DNA of 64,000 bases from CBDDLD01 sp965230605 (GTDB taxonomy: Bacteria > Bacteroidota > Bacteroidia > Flavobacteriales > Flavobacteriaceae). Below are positions 33,724-41,836 of the stretch, piece by piece. The DNA lies in NCBI GenBank assembly GCA_965230605.1, contig CBDDLD010000004.1, positions 2,170,001 to 2,234,000 on the forward strand, in the 5' to 3' direction. The notes beneath the pieces are model-generated. The model ran no database searches. It saw only the letters and a program-made list of their open reading frames with translations, and was not told the DNA's origin. The translations under genes were made by a program, and so were the position numbers. The number at the start of each line of letters is the position of its first letter. The first letter of the stretch is position 1.

Positions 33724-33745
33724 TCTATATTATTTAAGAACCAAA

Positions 33746-34729
33746 TTAATTGTAGGTCGGTGTCGACACTTCAAAATCTGCTTCCTTAGCTGCTAAATAG
33801 CGTTCAGCATCTAAAGCTGCCATACAACCAGTCCCTGCGGCTGTAATAGCTTGTCTATAGACATGATCTGCCGCATCACCACTTACAAATACTCCTGGTA
33901 CATTTGTTTTACTTGTTCCAGGTTCTGCATTAATAATATAACCGGTTGCGTCCAAATCTAAGTAGTCTTTAAAAATATCGGTATTAGGTTTATGTCCTAT
34001 AGCTACAAAGAATCCGGTAGCAGGAATTTCAGACAATTCTCCAGTGACATTGTTCTTAACACGAACTCCGGTAACAACTTGTCCATCACCTAAAACTTCA
34101 TCAGTTTCAGTATTGAATAAGATTTCTATATTCTCAGTATTTCTAACTCGAGCCTCCATAATCTTAGACGCTCTAAACTCATCACGACGTACTAACATCG
34201 TTACTTTTTTACATAGTTTAGATAGATAGTGAGCCTCTTCAGCCGCTGAATCTCCAGCTCCTACTATCACTACTTCTTGTCCTCTGTAGAAAAATCCATC
34301 ACATACAGCACAAGCTGATACACCTCCACCCAGTTCTAGATACTTTTGTTCTGAAGGTAGACCGAGATACTTTGCTGATGCTCCTGTCGAAATGATTATA
34401 GTATCTGCATGAATTTCTTTTTCACCATTAATCCATACTTTATGAACATCTCCTGAAAAATCAACTTTTGTTACCCACCCATGTCTTACATCAGTACCAA
34501 AGCGCTCTGCTTGTTTCTGTAATTGCACCATCATTTCTGGTCCTGTGATACCGTCGGGGTATCCGGGAAAATTTTCAACATCATTGGTTGTTGTAAGCTG
34601 CCCTCCTGGTTGAGTACCTTGATACAAAACAGGGAACATATTTGCTCTAGATGCATAGATAGCTGCTGTATATCCTGCAGGTCCCGAGCCTATAATTAAA
34701 CACTTAATGCGTTCTATTGTTTCTGACAT
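33746..34729 (-). CDS. trxB: thioredoxin-disulfide reductase
   Basis: A 327-residue flavoenzyme that reduces thioredoxin with NADPH. FAD motif IIGSGPAGYTAAIYASRA is at the front, the redox pair is CAVCDG (about residue 138), the NADPH motif VVIVGAGDSAAEEAHYL follows and the second FAD motif is GVFVSGDAADHVYRQAITAAGTGCMAAL. All signature residues are intact and the length is normal. It is a single gene between two terminators' regions, with a -7 box (TACTTTTG) on the minus strand just upstream. Confidence 0.95.
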   Translation of the reverse strand: MSETIERIKCLIIGSGPAGYTAAIYASRANMFPVLYQGTQPGGQLTTTNDVENFPGYPDGITGPEMMVQLQKQAERFGTDVRHGWVTKVDFSGDVHKVWINGEKEIHADTIIISTGASAKYLGLPSEQKYLELGGGVSACAVCDGFFYRGQEVVIVGAGDSAAEEAHYLSKLCKKVTMLVRRDEFRASKIMEARVRNTENIEILFNTETDEVLGDGQVVTGVRVKNNVTGELSEIPATGFFVAIGHKPNTDIFKDYLDLDATGYIINAEPGTSKTNVPGVFVSGDAADHVYRQAITAAGTGCMAALDAERYLAAKEADFEVSTPTYN

Positions 34730-34752
34730 ATTCTATATACTTTATTATGAAA

Positions 34753-34760
34753 CAAAAGTA
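34753..34760 (-). promoter_or_regulatory. -7 promoter box of trxB
   Basis: On the minus strand the sequence reads TACTTTTG, an exact TAnnTTTG match, 24 bases before the trxB start. No clear -33 box is seen. Confidence 0.5.
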
Positions 34761-34880
34761 GGTTTTTTGACGTAATCCTTACATAGAAGTTATTAACAGA
34801 ATATATAGAACTATTGACAGATTGAATCATATTATGAGTTTCAAAATATATTATCTCAAGTATAGTCTAACTTGTATATG

Positions 34881-35630
34881 CTATTCAGAATTCTTTATTT
34901 CTTCGTCGATAAGCTCTAGTATTCTAGCAGCCATCTTTTGTTCTGTTAAAGCACAAACTTTAATATAGTGAAAGTTCAGATTTCGTAACGTTCTTAAGAA
35001 ATACAAATACTCCTGATCAGTTTTCAACGCATCATAATTTATTGGAATCATCTCAGTAGTAAAATTAGAAGAAACCTCTATACTCCAATAGTCTTTGAAT
35101 CGCGTATTAAAGATATTTTTTGAAGCATCTAACAGGTACTCATGGTAAATCCGATACTGATCACTGGCCCATTTATTAATTGTACCATAGGCAATAATAA
35201 GCGTATCTCTTAAATTTTTGTTTGAAACCAGATCTAAACCTTCCGATTTCAAAGCTTCGAAAACACTACCGTTTAATTTAGAAAAAACAATTCCTGTAGC
35301 GTCATTAAAATGAACATTCAATGAATCATGGTGTGGCAGATCATTCTCGAGATGTTCTAGAATAACACCAATCGAATTAGTGACTCTATCATTTTGACTT
35401 AAGTTGTATTTAATATGTTTAAGATCAAATTCTATTTCACTTTTCAAATCTCTTAGAGTCTCTATTTCTGCTTTTTTCTTTAAATGGTCTTGATTCCAAT
35501 TATTGATCTGTAGTGCCAATAAAATCCCTATAACTACTAAAATGATCTCACCAATAGCATATAACAGATATTTACTAAACCTATTGTCAGTCAATAAATC
35601 CTGCCGTATTTTTCTAAAGAATCTTATCAT
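34881..35630 (-). CDS. DUF6090-family membrane protein
   Basis: A 249-residue protein. The start used is the Met of MIRFFRKIRQDLL, the stereotyped DUF6090 N-terminus; the frame extends six codons upstream. The pattern is basic amphipathic start, one helix (YAIGEIILVVIGILLALQINNWNQ) and a long helical soluble domain. The family is very common and unnamed in Flavobacteriia. It is the last chromosomal gene before the ICE boundary; the orphan tRNA terminator at 35764 lies upstream of it. Confidence 0.85.
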   Translation of the reverse strand: MIRFFRKIRQDLLTDNRFSKYLLYAIGEIILVVIGILLALQINNWNQDHLKKKAEIETLRDLKSEIEFDLKHIKYNLSQNDRVTNSIGVILEHLENDLPHHDSLNVHFNDATGIVFSKLNGSVFEALKSEGLDLVSNKNLRDTLIIAYGTINKWASDQYRIYHEYLLDASKNIFNTRFKDYWSIEVSSNFTTEMIPINYDALKTDQEYLYFLRTLRNLNFHYIKVCALTEQKMAARILELIDEEIKNSE

Positions 35631-35763
35631 AGACTTACATTTTTTCAAAAGAACTTCTAATGACGTAGAACTAAAATTAATACAATTTATCTTATGAATT
35701 ACGAGAATTCATTAATTATAATCGACAGGTTTTCCTGAAAATTTCATGAAGATGGAAATAAAA

Positions 35764-35791
35764 AAGTCCGATCACAAATGTGATCGGACTT
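35764..35791 (-). terminator. orphan terminator, originally of a tRNA gene
   Basis: AAGTCCGATCAC (35764-35775) and GTGATCGGACTT (35780-35791) form a perfect 12-bp stem with loop AAAT. On the minus strand it ends in six U bases. It lies 7 bases beyond the tRNA 3' fragment and no complete gene now feeds into it. Confidence 0.75.
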
Positions 35792-35797
35792 CCTCGG

Positions 35798-35812
35798 TCG
35801 GGGTGGCAGGAT
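35798..35812 (-). other. tRNA 3' fragment, probable left ICE attachment site
   Basis: On the minus strand 35812-35798 reads ATCCTGCCACCCCGA, which is the last 15 bases of a tRNA: T-loop end, T-stem strand CCTGC, acceptor strand CACCCCG and discriminator A. An acceptor starting CGGGGTG fits tRNA-Pro. Immediately upstream on the minus strand the T-arm is disrupted (AGGTTGTC in place of AGGTTCGA), so no tRNA is encoded. The copy would have been produced by site-specific integration into a tRNA 3' end, with the intact tRNA expected at the far right end of the element. Confidence 0.6.
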
Positions 35813-36020
35813 GACAACCTATCCACCGTATTCCTTCAAAACCAGAACCTTAGGGTATTTTTTAAAATTTCGTTCCCGAATCGTTCCCGATTTAGTTGAT
35901 TTAACTTGTGTTAAATTCTGGTACAAAGATATGCAAACCAGAAACGAGATACAACTTAAAACCTCAATAAATTCAATATAATCCAAAGGTTTTAAGCACT
36001 TAAAAAAGTATGACAAATAA
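35813..36020. other. non-coding left-end region with short repeats
   Basis: Between the attachment site and rteC there is no convincing gene. AAACCAGAA occurs at 35839-35847 and 35935-35943 and inverted as TTCTGGT at 35916-35922; CGTTCCCGA occurs twice in tandem at 35871-35879 and 35882-35890. Repeats of this size near an attachment site suit integrase or excision-factor arm sites. Confidence 0.4.
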
Positions 36021-36851
36021 TCAAATATCCTCTTTATCCATTCGGAATAATAAACTTGCTGAAAGCTCATCTAAAAACTTGGTTCGGCTCTTTTTCCGTC
36101 CTTTTATTTCTGAATATGTTTTGTAGAAATCTTTCAAGTCAAAATCAAAAATCTCTTGAAATTGTGTTACAATTTCTTTAAGCTCAATGTTTCCATTATT
36201 GATTGACCTTGTATGATTAAGCGCATAGATGAGTTCTACCAAAGCAGCTTTTGAAGAAGTCCATTTAAAGCCTTTTATGACATTTTTTACTTTTGTGCCG
36301 TTACGTCGATTCAACTTCTTCAAACGTATTTCTAGATACTTGATAAACCGTTTATTTGCCAAAAGTTTAGCCAATAGTAAATCGTGTGAAGTACTGAATT
36401 CAGGGTCGCGGTAATAATACTTTGAAGTGGTCACATTAAATTTATTGAAATATGCTCTTGTAAAATAACGGTCATCCAAATACATTCGTCCCTGCTCAAT
36501 GTATTGGTTAAAGTCCATATTGACTGTAAAAAACCGATTCAACTTATTCAGTTTTTTGAGTATTGCCTGTTTCTGAATCAGCTTGTTCCCTTTGGGGAAC
36601 TGCGCTTCAAATGACCTTATATCCGAAAAGTAGATTAAATTGGATAACGGTATTTGTTTAACTTCCTTAAAAAATTCAATCTCTTTCGTCTGGTCCTTGC
36701 AATCACTGGTAAGCACCATTTTTTTGAATTTGGACAATAGGTTTCTACAGAGCACAATTGATAAATCGGCTTGCTTTATAATGTCTAATGTTGTTGAATG
36801 GATACTTTCTAATTCATTCAATAGTTCTTTTGCTAGCAACTTTTTTTCCAT
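36021..36851 (-). CDS. rteC: RteC-family regulator of conjugative element excision
   Basis: A 276-residue RteC-domain protein. The family signature is in the C-terminal half: FKWTSSKAALVELIYALNHTRSINNGNIELKEI, then FQEIFDFDLKDFYKTYSEIKGRKKSRTKFLDELSASL. In CTnDOT, RteC activates excision genes after induction by the RteA/RteB two-component system. No rteA or rteB is visible here. Placed next to the attachment site it probably controls excision of this element. Start at the ATG of MEKKLLAKELL. Confidence 0.85.
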   Translation of the reverse strand: MEKKLLAKELLNELESIHSTTLDIIKQADLSIVLCRNLLSKFKKMVLTSDCKDQTKEIEFFKEVKQIPLSNLIYFSDIRSFEAQFPKGNKLIQKQAILKKLNKLNRFFTVNMDFNQYIEQGRMYLDDRYFTRAYFNKFNVTTSKYYYRDPEFSTSHDLLLAKLLANKRFIKYLEIRLKKLNRRNGTKVKNVIKGFKWTSSKAALVELIYALNHTRSINNGNIELKEIVTQFQEIFDFDLKDFYKTYSEIKGRKKSRTKFLDELSASLLFRMDKEDI

Positions 36852-37002
36852 AATCCCCCTTTTTATACATTTTAAATAGCATATTTATTTAGGGAGGTTG
36901 TTAGTCCTTAGTGATTTCTACCATTTTTCATCATTTTCTTTTTCATAAGAATAATCATCAAAAATTATGCCTTTATACCTACTTCATAGAAAGGTCTTAT
37001 AT

Positions 37003-38586
37003 TTAAGAATCAAATATGGATTGCGCTTCTCTATGGATTTTATCAAAGTTTGCTTTTAACTGTTCCTCAGTGATTTGCATTGGCTCTGGCAATTCTCTCC
37101 TAATTTTAGGAAGTTTAAAAGTTACTTTTTTATCCTTGCCGTCAAAAAATACAACAAACTCACCTTGTTTTAATGCATAGAACGCATCGGCTCGGGTCTT
37201 GGCAACCTCTTTTTCGCCTTGCGTTACTCTGGTATCAAAATTCAATGAATAGCCTTTACTAACGCTTCTAGTTTCTTTCTTTACAATTTCAAAAAAACGT
37301 TCGTAATATTTTGCCGTGTCAGGGTCATTTGCTTTACCAAAAAATTGATAGGAAAGATTACTTAAAATAGCTTTGCTTGCCTTATCACCGTACATCATAT
37401 CATTCTGTATTTTATCCTGTAATACATATATGGTCAATATGTCATAACTCCTAAGTGTTGCTGGTATACGATGCATATTCAAAAGCCTTAAAGTAGCAGC
37501 TTCCTCCATCAAAAGAAATGCAGGTAGTTTATTTCGCTCGCTCATTTGTTTGGTAATGGAATGGATTATGGTGGCAATTACTGGAGATAGAGAGGTTTCT
37601 TTTTTAGGATTATTGACAACAGAAATTATAGAAGGGCTTTCAGGATTATTTGCATTTAGTGGGATTTCATCAGCGGATAATGCCATAAATATTTTTTGAG
37701 TACTGATTTTTTTAAAAGCATTTGCCAAAGTACTTTTTACACCTGCGGTCTGTCTATCGGAATCCACTCCACTTATAAATGCATCTGCCATTCCTTTAGA
37801 AGTCACATTTGCGCTTAAGAATGTTACCAGCTCTTCGGTGTTTAAATATTGGTATAAAGCTATCATATGAGGTATTGTACAATAGTCTTCATAGTCCACT
37901 TTCAAACGCCAAATCATTCCTCCGATAAGCCCTTCAACAGCATCATTAAAAAATTTTGAAGCTCCACTACTTCCACTCTCTTTTAACTCTAATAAGTTCT
38001 CTAAAAGCACTCTTGATATTTCGTGTACACTTTCTTCATCGGGAATATATTTTGGTGCAATGGGGTTTACTTTATGATATATCGGGTCAAACGAAATAAT
38101 ATAAAAGTCGTTCTCGGTTTCCTTAAAAATGGGATAAGCCATTTCGGTAATTTCAAAATTTTTGTAGTCGTGCATCACTCCGCAAAAGCCATATTTTCCC
38201 AAATGGTCAAATACATTATACACTACGCTTTCTGTTTTTCCGCTCCCTGCCGAGCCGATAATAGAAATACCTCGACGGATATTTTTAAGGATTATCTTAT
38301 TCCATTTAGTATTTAAAATCAATTGGTACTTTTCATCTACACGTAATGAACTTTCCTCTTTGCCGATAAAAACATAGAAAAGTATGGTAATGAACAAATA
38401 GGGCAATACCACATACAGAACCATTCTTAAAAATGTTTCTAAGGGTAGTTGATAAAAAAGAAATACTCCACCTAAGACCGATAGAAAAAGCACCAGAAAG
38501 AAACCAAATCGCAAAAACTTAATGCTTATATATGCAAGGACTAAGCCCATTAAAAAGACTACGATGATTACTATTATACTTTCCAT
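37003..38586 (-). CDS. type IV coupling ATPase (VirD4/TraG/MobC type)
   Basis: A 527-residue coupling protein. Three N-terminal hydrophobic segments (about 1-80) anchor it in the inner membrane. Walker A is IIGSAGSGKTESVVYNVF (about residue 110) and Walker B/DE-like region PAFLLMEEAATLRLL (about 360); the TraM/TraD recognition part follows (YDILTIYVLQDKIQND). It brings the relaxase-DNA complex to the Tra channel. It is the last gene of the mobilization operon, 14 bases downstream of the relaxase gene. Confidence 0.9.
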   Translation of the reverse strand: MESIIVIIVVFLMGLVLAYISIKFLRFGFFLVLFLSVLGGVFLFYQLPLETFLRMVLYVVLPYLFITILFYVFIGKEESSLRVDEKYQLILNTKWNKIILKNIRRGISIIGSAGSGKTESVVYNVFDHLGKYGFCGVMHDYKNFEITEMAYPIFKETENDFYIISFDPIYHKVNPIAPKYIPDEESVHEISRVLLENLLELKESGSSGASKFFNDAVEGLIGGMIWRLKVDYEDYCTIPHMIALYQYLNTEELVTFLSANVTSKGMADAFISGVDSDRQTAGVKSTLANAFKKISTQKIFMALSADEIPLNANNPESPSIISVVNNPKKETSLSPVIATIIHSITKQMSERNKLPAFLLMEEAATLRLLNMHRIPATLRSYDILTIYVLQDKIQNDMMYGDKASKAILSNLSYQFFGKANDPDTAKYYERFFEIVKKETRSVSKGYSLNFDTRVTQGEKEVAKTRADAFYALKQGEFVVFFDGKDKKVTFKLPKIRRELPEPMQITEEQLKANFDKIHREAQSIFDS

Positions 38587-38600
38587 ATTCCTAATATTTT

Positions 38601-39680
38601 TTAGACTCCAATGGAACCCGATTGAATTGCTCTATCCAATCCTTTTTTAAGTTTATTAAATGCCTTTATAGCAAGTTGTACTTTATTGGTTGGTATACTT
38701 GGAACATTTAAACCTGTCTTCTCGAACAGCTTAAATGCAACCCCTTTCTTATTCGTAGGAATTCCAAGCTTATGAAGAGCTTTAATTACTATTTCTCTTT
38801 CTTTTGTGGGTAACTGCGTAACTATTGCAAAAAATTTTACTGGGTCTTTTCTGTACAACTTTCTAGTATTATACTTATCCATAAATGCCCTATCGTATTT
38901 GAAAACTTTATCAAATCTTTTTTCTGCTGAATCAAAAAAACTGTTTCTATCAAATCCTTGTTTCTGCGCTGTTCCGTTTAAAATTGTAGTAGCCTTTTTG
39001 TTTTGAGAATTTGGAGAGAGTTTATAAGTATTTGTCACATCTTTACGACTAACAATGATATGAATATGTGTTTGCAAACCTTCCTTTTTCATCCCCTCTG
39101 TTAATATTTTACCATTAACTTTATAAGGAGCTTCAACAATAAGTTTATCGATATTAAGCTGCATTTTTTTAGCACTGCCCTTTAGTTCTCCCCTATTAAT
39201 CTTAGCAAGGTCATTTTTTAATTTCGCCATCTTTTTGCGGTAGGGTTCATTTGCTTTTACTTTCTTTTCAAATCCTCTGTAGCTTCTTTCGTGTTCAATT
39301 TTCGCGTAGTATTTTATATCATCAACCGTCACCTTTCTATCCCTATTAAACGACGCTGCATAGTCCTTCATTAACTCCCTTGTATATCTTCTAAGTAAAG
39401 CGGGGTCATTGTTAATATGCTTCAATTCTTTGGCACTAGGACTAACTACGATTGAATAAAATTTAGGGTCTTTTTTACTTAGTTTTTTAGTATTTCCATC
39501 TATCTCTTTTATTACTTCATCAGGCGTAATATTATTATTATTTTGGTCAAAGAAATGTTCTTGCAGCTCTGGGTGTTTCCCTTCGTTTTCCTTCTCCAAA
39601 TAGTTGACATAATCGGTTACACTACTACTATAGGTTTCGTGGTTTTTTCCAATTTTTTGTGCTGTTATATTGATATGCAT
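38601..39680 (-). CDS. MobB-type relaxase (DUF5712 family)
   Basis: A 359-residue relaxase of the Bacteroidota MobB family. The metal-binding His motif is LQTHIHIIVSRKD (about residue 210) and the conserved front half includes KFYSIVVSPSAKELKHI. The DNA-nicking Tyr cannot be assigned; FYSIVV or the N-terminal region are the candidates. The C-terminal third is basic and helical. It lies between the BfmA/BtgA-like gene (2-base gap) and the coupling protein, so the three form one operon reading away from the hairpin region that is the probable oriT. Confidence 0.85.
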   Translation of the reverse strand: MHINITAQKIGKNHETYSSSVTDYVNYLEKENEGKHPELQEHFFDQNNNNITPDEVIKEIDGNTKKLSKKDPKFYSIVVSPSAKELKHINNDPALLRRYTRELMKDYAASFNRDRKVTVDDIKYYAKIEHERSYRGFEKKVKANEPYRKKMAKLKNDLAKINRGELKGSAKKMQLNIDKLIVEAPYKVNGKILTEGMKKEGLQTHIHIIVSRKDVTNTYKLSPNSQNKKATTILNGTAQKQGFDRNSFFDSAEKRFDKVFKYDRAFMDKYNTRKLYRKDPVKFFAIVTQLPTKEREIVIKALHKLGIPTNKKGVAFKLFEKTGLNVPSIPTNKVQLAIKAFNKLKKGLDRAIQSGSIGV

Positions 39681-39682
39681 AC

Positions 39683-40264
39683 CTATATATTTTTTAAGAT
39701 TCTTTTGAACTTTTGCAATTCGGATTTAGAGATATTTAGTTTTAAATATTCTTTCCCGAAATTGCTTTTAACCACTTCTACATTATTCAATATATATCCA
39801 TAATCCTTTGTGATATGTTCCATCTTTTCGTTTAACCGTTCGTATCGAATTTTGGGTACGGTGATTTCAATTTTTGCCGTAGCTTCTTCTTCTTTTTCAA
39901 TTTGCTTTTTCTCTTTTTTAATCTGTTTTTGTTCTTTGGCATTTGCTCCAAAAAGCGATAACAACATTGCGTTATTGGGTTTGGTCTGGTTGATTTCTAT
40001 ATCACGTATAATGGCAATGGTGGCTTCATTTCGTTTGATAGATGTATCGGTACGCGCTCTATTTTTTAATATTTCTTGGATGATACTTTTACCGAATTGC
40101 TTAGAGGGATTTACCCCGTGCCATTCGAAAAAGTCCATTATTACTGTTAGGGTTTCTGAATGGGATTTTGCGATTTTCTTGGAGAACAAACGAAATCGCT
40201 TCGCTACCGAAGCTTTAAGATTTACGGTACTGTATTGATACTTATATTTTCCCTTTACTAACAT
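39683..40264 (-). CDS. BfmA/BtgA-type mobilization protein
   Basis: A 193-residue protein. Residues about 10-55 form a likely ribbon-helix-helix DNA-binding fold (YSTVNLKASVAKRFRLFSKKIAKSHSETLTVIMDFFEWHGV), the pattern of BfmA/BtgA mobilization proteins. A highly charged coiled coil follows (EQKQIKKEKKQIEKEEEATAK, about 110-130) and then a basic C-terminal domain. It should bind the transfer origin and help the relaxase. It is the first gene downstream of the hairpin-rich region, and 2 bases separate it from the relaxase gene. Confidence 0.8.
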   Translation of the reverse strand: MLVKGKYKYQYSTVNLKASVAKRFRLFSKKIAKSHSETLTVIMDFFEWHGVNPSKQFGKSIIQEILKNRARTDTSIKRNEATIAIIRDIEINQTKPNNAMLLSLFGANAKEQKQIKKEKKQIEKEEEATAKIEITVPKIRYERLNEKMEHITKDYGYILNNVEVVKSNFGKEYLKLNISKSELQKFKRILKNI

Positions 40265-40347
40265 TTTACACCAAACTTTTTCAATGTTTACAAGCCCTCT
40301 GGCTTGGTTTGCTCCAAAATTTTTAAAATTCCTTACTTTATAAATTC

Positions 40348-40454
40348 ATTGAAAACCCTTTGTTTTCAATCCTTTGCGAAGCAAATCAAACTCGTAGCGC
40401 TGCTTTAGCACGCTACCCTCTTGCTATTCCTTTTCGCCCGCACACGGACGAAAA
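40348..40454. other. multi-hairpin region, putative oriT
   Basis: Four stems follow one another in 107 bases just upstream of the mobilization operon. ATTGAAAAC/GTTTTCAAT (40348-40370, 9 bp); TTTGC/GCAAA (40373-40385, 5 bp); GTAGCG...CGCTAC with an inner TGCT/AGCA (40394-40416); and TTTTCGCCCG/CGGACGAAAA (40431-40454, 10 bp with one mismatch, loop CACA). None has the T run of a terminator on the downstream side. Position and density of stems suit an origin of transfer. Confidence 0.6.
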
Positions 40455-40585
40455 ACAATACAAATACCAAGGTATTCGCCAATGGTTATTTTAGTGGTTA
40501 AATGAATGATTTTAAGAAAATTGGAAAGCGTATTTTAAAGCATTCATAAGAGATATTTCCTTTTACTGAATATCCATTAATGAAA

Positions 40586-40611
40586 AAAGGACAGTTTAAA
40601 AACTGCCCTTT
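40586..40611 (-). terminator. terminator of the radC/70-residue gene transcript
   Basis: AAAGGACAGTTT (40586-40597) pairs with AAACTGCCCTTT (40600-40611) over 12 positions with one mismatch. The A run to the left gives the U tail on the minus strand. Confidence 0.65.
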
Positions 40612-40632
40612 CCGATGGTAAAACTATTATAC

Positions 40633-40845
40633 TTAAATATTGAATACGTAATCGTATGCATATAGATTACGTTGTGCTTCCTGTTCCAAAAGTGATTGAT
40701 AATCAACATTGTTTCTTTTGGCGTATCGTTTTAGGTCTGAACCAAATTTTTGTTCGATATCTTTTTTAGAAACAGCAATTAAATGTTGCTGTGTCTCGTT
40801 GTCCAAATTTGTGAAATTTAAATTTGAATATCCGTTAAGTGTCAT
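40633..40845 (-). pseudogene. small ICE gene with 5' end replaced by IS insertion
   Basis: A 70-residue frame, MTLNGYSNLN then FTNLDNETQQHLI onward. The first ten codons come from the IS1595 terminal repeat. On the other side of the IS, at 41826, an ATG reads MIYLN straight into the target duplication and, when the IS is removed, continues in frame as MIYLNFTNLDNETQQ. So the original gene started 10 bases after radC and was about 65 residues long. The inserted repeat gave it a new ATG, which overlaps the transposase stop (ATGA), so it may still be translated. The body is helical with a KKDIEQKFGSDLKRYAKRN segment; function unknown. Intact apart from five replaced residues. Confidence 0.7.
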
Positions 40846-41810
40846 AATCCTGTAATTCCCGCTATCACTATCCTGTCGAAGATCCGTTCCCCGAAGTACC
40901 TTCTGTTGAGTTTGTACACGAACTCGTCGAGATAAGCCTGTAGGTACTTTCCCTTTATCTTATGGTAATTGCCCAAGAGGTTCCTTTTGGCGTTGCTTAT
41001 GAAGATATGCACCCATTTTAGGGTATCCCCCGTGGTCTCCCTGTTGGATTTCTCCCTTACGTGCAGTTCGACAAAGTCGGCGATATCCACATATGAGGTA
41101 CTCTTGTCCGTGAATACAATGGAACGGTCCCCCAGGGATGCCCCTATGGCCCCGTTCACCTCTTCCGAGGTATGGTCCGCAAGCACCTTTGCCTTAAAAT
41201 AGCGTACCTGCTTGGACTTCTCGCCGGTTTCCGGGTTCTCCAACGGTGTGCTTTCTGCAATGACCATGACGTTCTGTTTGCCGGCGGCCCCACGTCCCCG
41301 TCCGCCCTTGGCCTTTTCGAGCTCGCCCGCTTCCACCGTGAAGTAGCCCTCGTCCATCTCGATCATACCCTCTAAAGTGTACCGTGCATCCCTATTGCCC
41401 ATGGCCTTGCGCAACTTGTGCACCATGGCCCATACCGGCTCATAGCGTTTCAGGCCCAGTTGCCGTTGTATCTCTTGGGCCGAAAAGCCCTTCTTGGTGG
41501 CCCCCATCAAAAACATGCAGCGGTACCAGACCAAAAAAGAAAGGTTGGAGCCCTGCATCACCGTGCCGCTGCGCAGCGAGGTACGGCTCCTACATTCCTT
41601 GCACTCGTAGCTCCAACGGCTCTTGATCCAGTAATGCTCCGTATGCCCGCACCTATGGCAGGCCACGCCGATCTTGTCCCGTTCCCCCTTGTAGTGCAGG
41701 CGACAGGCTTCCTCGGTCCCGAAATTTGCGGTAAAAGTGAATAGGTTCATGTCGTACCATGTTTGAAATCAATCAAATATATAAAATTATGAGTGATTAC
41801 GGATATTCAA
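40824..41810 (-). mobile_element. IS1595-family insertion sequence
   Basis: About 987 bases with imperfect terminal inverted repeats: TTGAATATCCG is identical at both ends, and the match extends with TCATAAT further in (about 18 of 23 positions). A direct repeat AATTTAAAT flanks it (40815-40823 and 41811-41819); because the target is AT-rich the duplication could be 8 to 10 bases, and the ends may shift by one or two. The interior is GC-rich, unlike all surrounding DNA. It encodes one transposase. Confidence 0.85.
40842..41750 (-). CDS. IS1595-family transposase
   Basis: A 302-residue transposase. The N-terminal zinc ribbon is CHRCGHTEHYW with CKECRSR; the DDE-type domain (ISXO2-like) has MIEMDEGYFTVE with the first Asp, SIVFTDKSTSY with the second, and a late His-Asn region (LKWVHIFISNAKRNLLGNYHKIKGKYLQAYLDEFVYKLNRR) typical of the family. 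The reading frame is complete. Codon use is strongly GC-biased in the third position compared with the neighbours, which shows recent arrival from another genome. Its stop overlaps the ATG of the hybrid small gene. Confidence 0.93.
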   Translation of the reverse strand: MNLFTFTANFGTEEACRLHYKGERDKIGVACHRCGHTEHYWIKSRWSYECKECRSRTSLRSGTVMQGSNLSFLVWYRCMFLMGATKKGFSAQEIQRQLGLKRYEPVWAMVHKLRKAMGNRDARYTLEGMIEMDEGYFTVEAGELEKAKGGRGRGAAGKQNVMVIAESTPLENPETGEKSKQVRYFKAKVLADHTSEEVNGAIGASLGDRSIVFTDKSTSYVDIADFVELHVREKSNRETTGDTLKWVHIFISNAKRNLLGNYHKIKGKYLQAYLDEFVYKLNRRYFGERIFDRIVIAGITGL

Positions 41811-41836
41811 AATTTAAATAAATCATAACTCAAATT

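Larger units (their letters stand above)
40265..40632. other. 368-base non-coding region around the putative oriT
   Basis: No gene is visible. The region contains the hairpin cluster at 40348-40454, a more AT-rich spacer at 40455-40585, and the terminator at 40586-40611 that closes the ssb/radC/IS transcript from the right. The promoter of the minus-strand mobilization operon should also be here, but I see no clear TAnnTTTG box. Confidence 0.6.

Noticed and set aside
35798..35872. Complete tRNA gene on the minus strand
   Set aside because: Only the 3' 15 bases match; there is no anticodon arm or 5' acceptor strand to the right.
35819..36070. 83-codon open frame on the minus strand at the ICE left end
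   Set aside because: It overlaps the end of rteC in another frame, has a composition unlike a protein and covers the repeat region; no support for a gene.
41384..41744. Plus-strand frames of 80 and 108 codons inside the IS
   Set aside because: They are complements of the GC-rich transposase gene; high GC lengthens chance frames.
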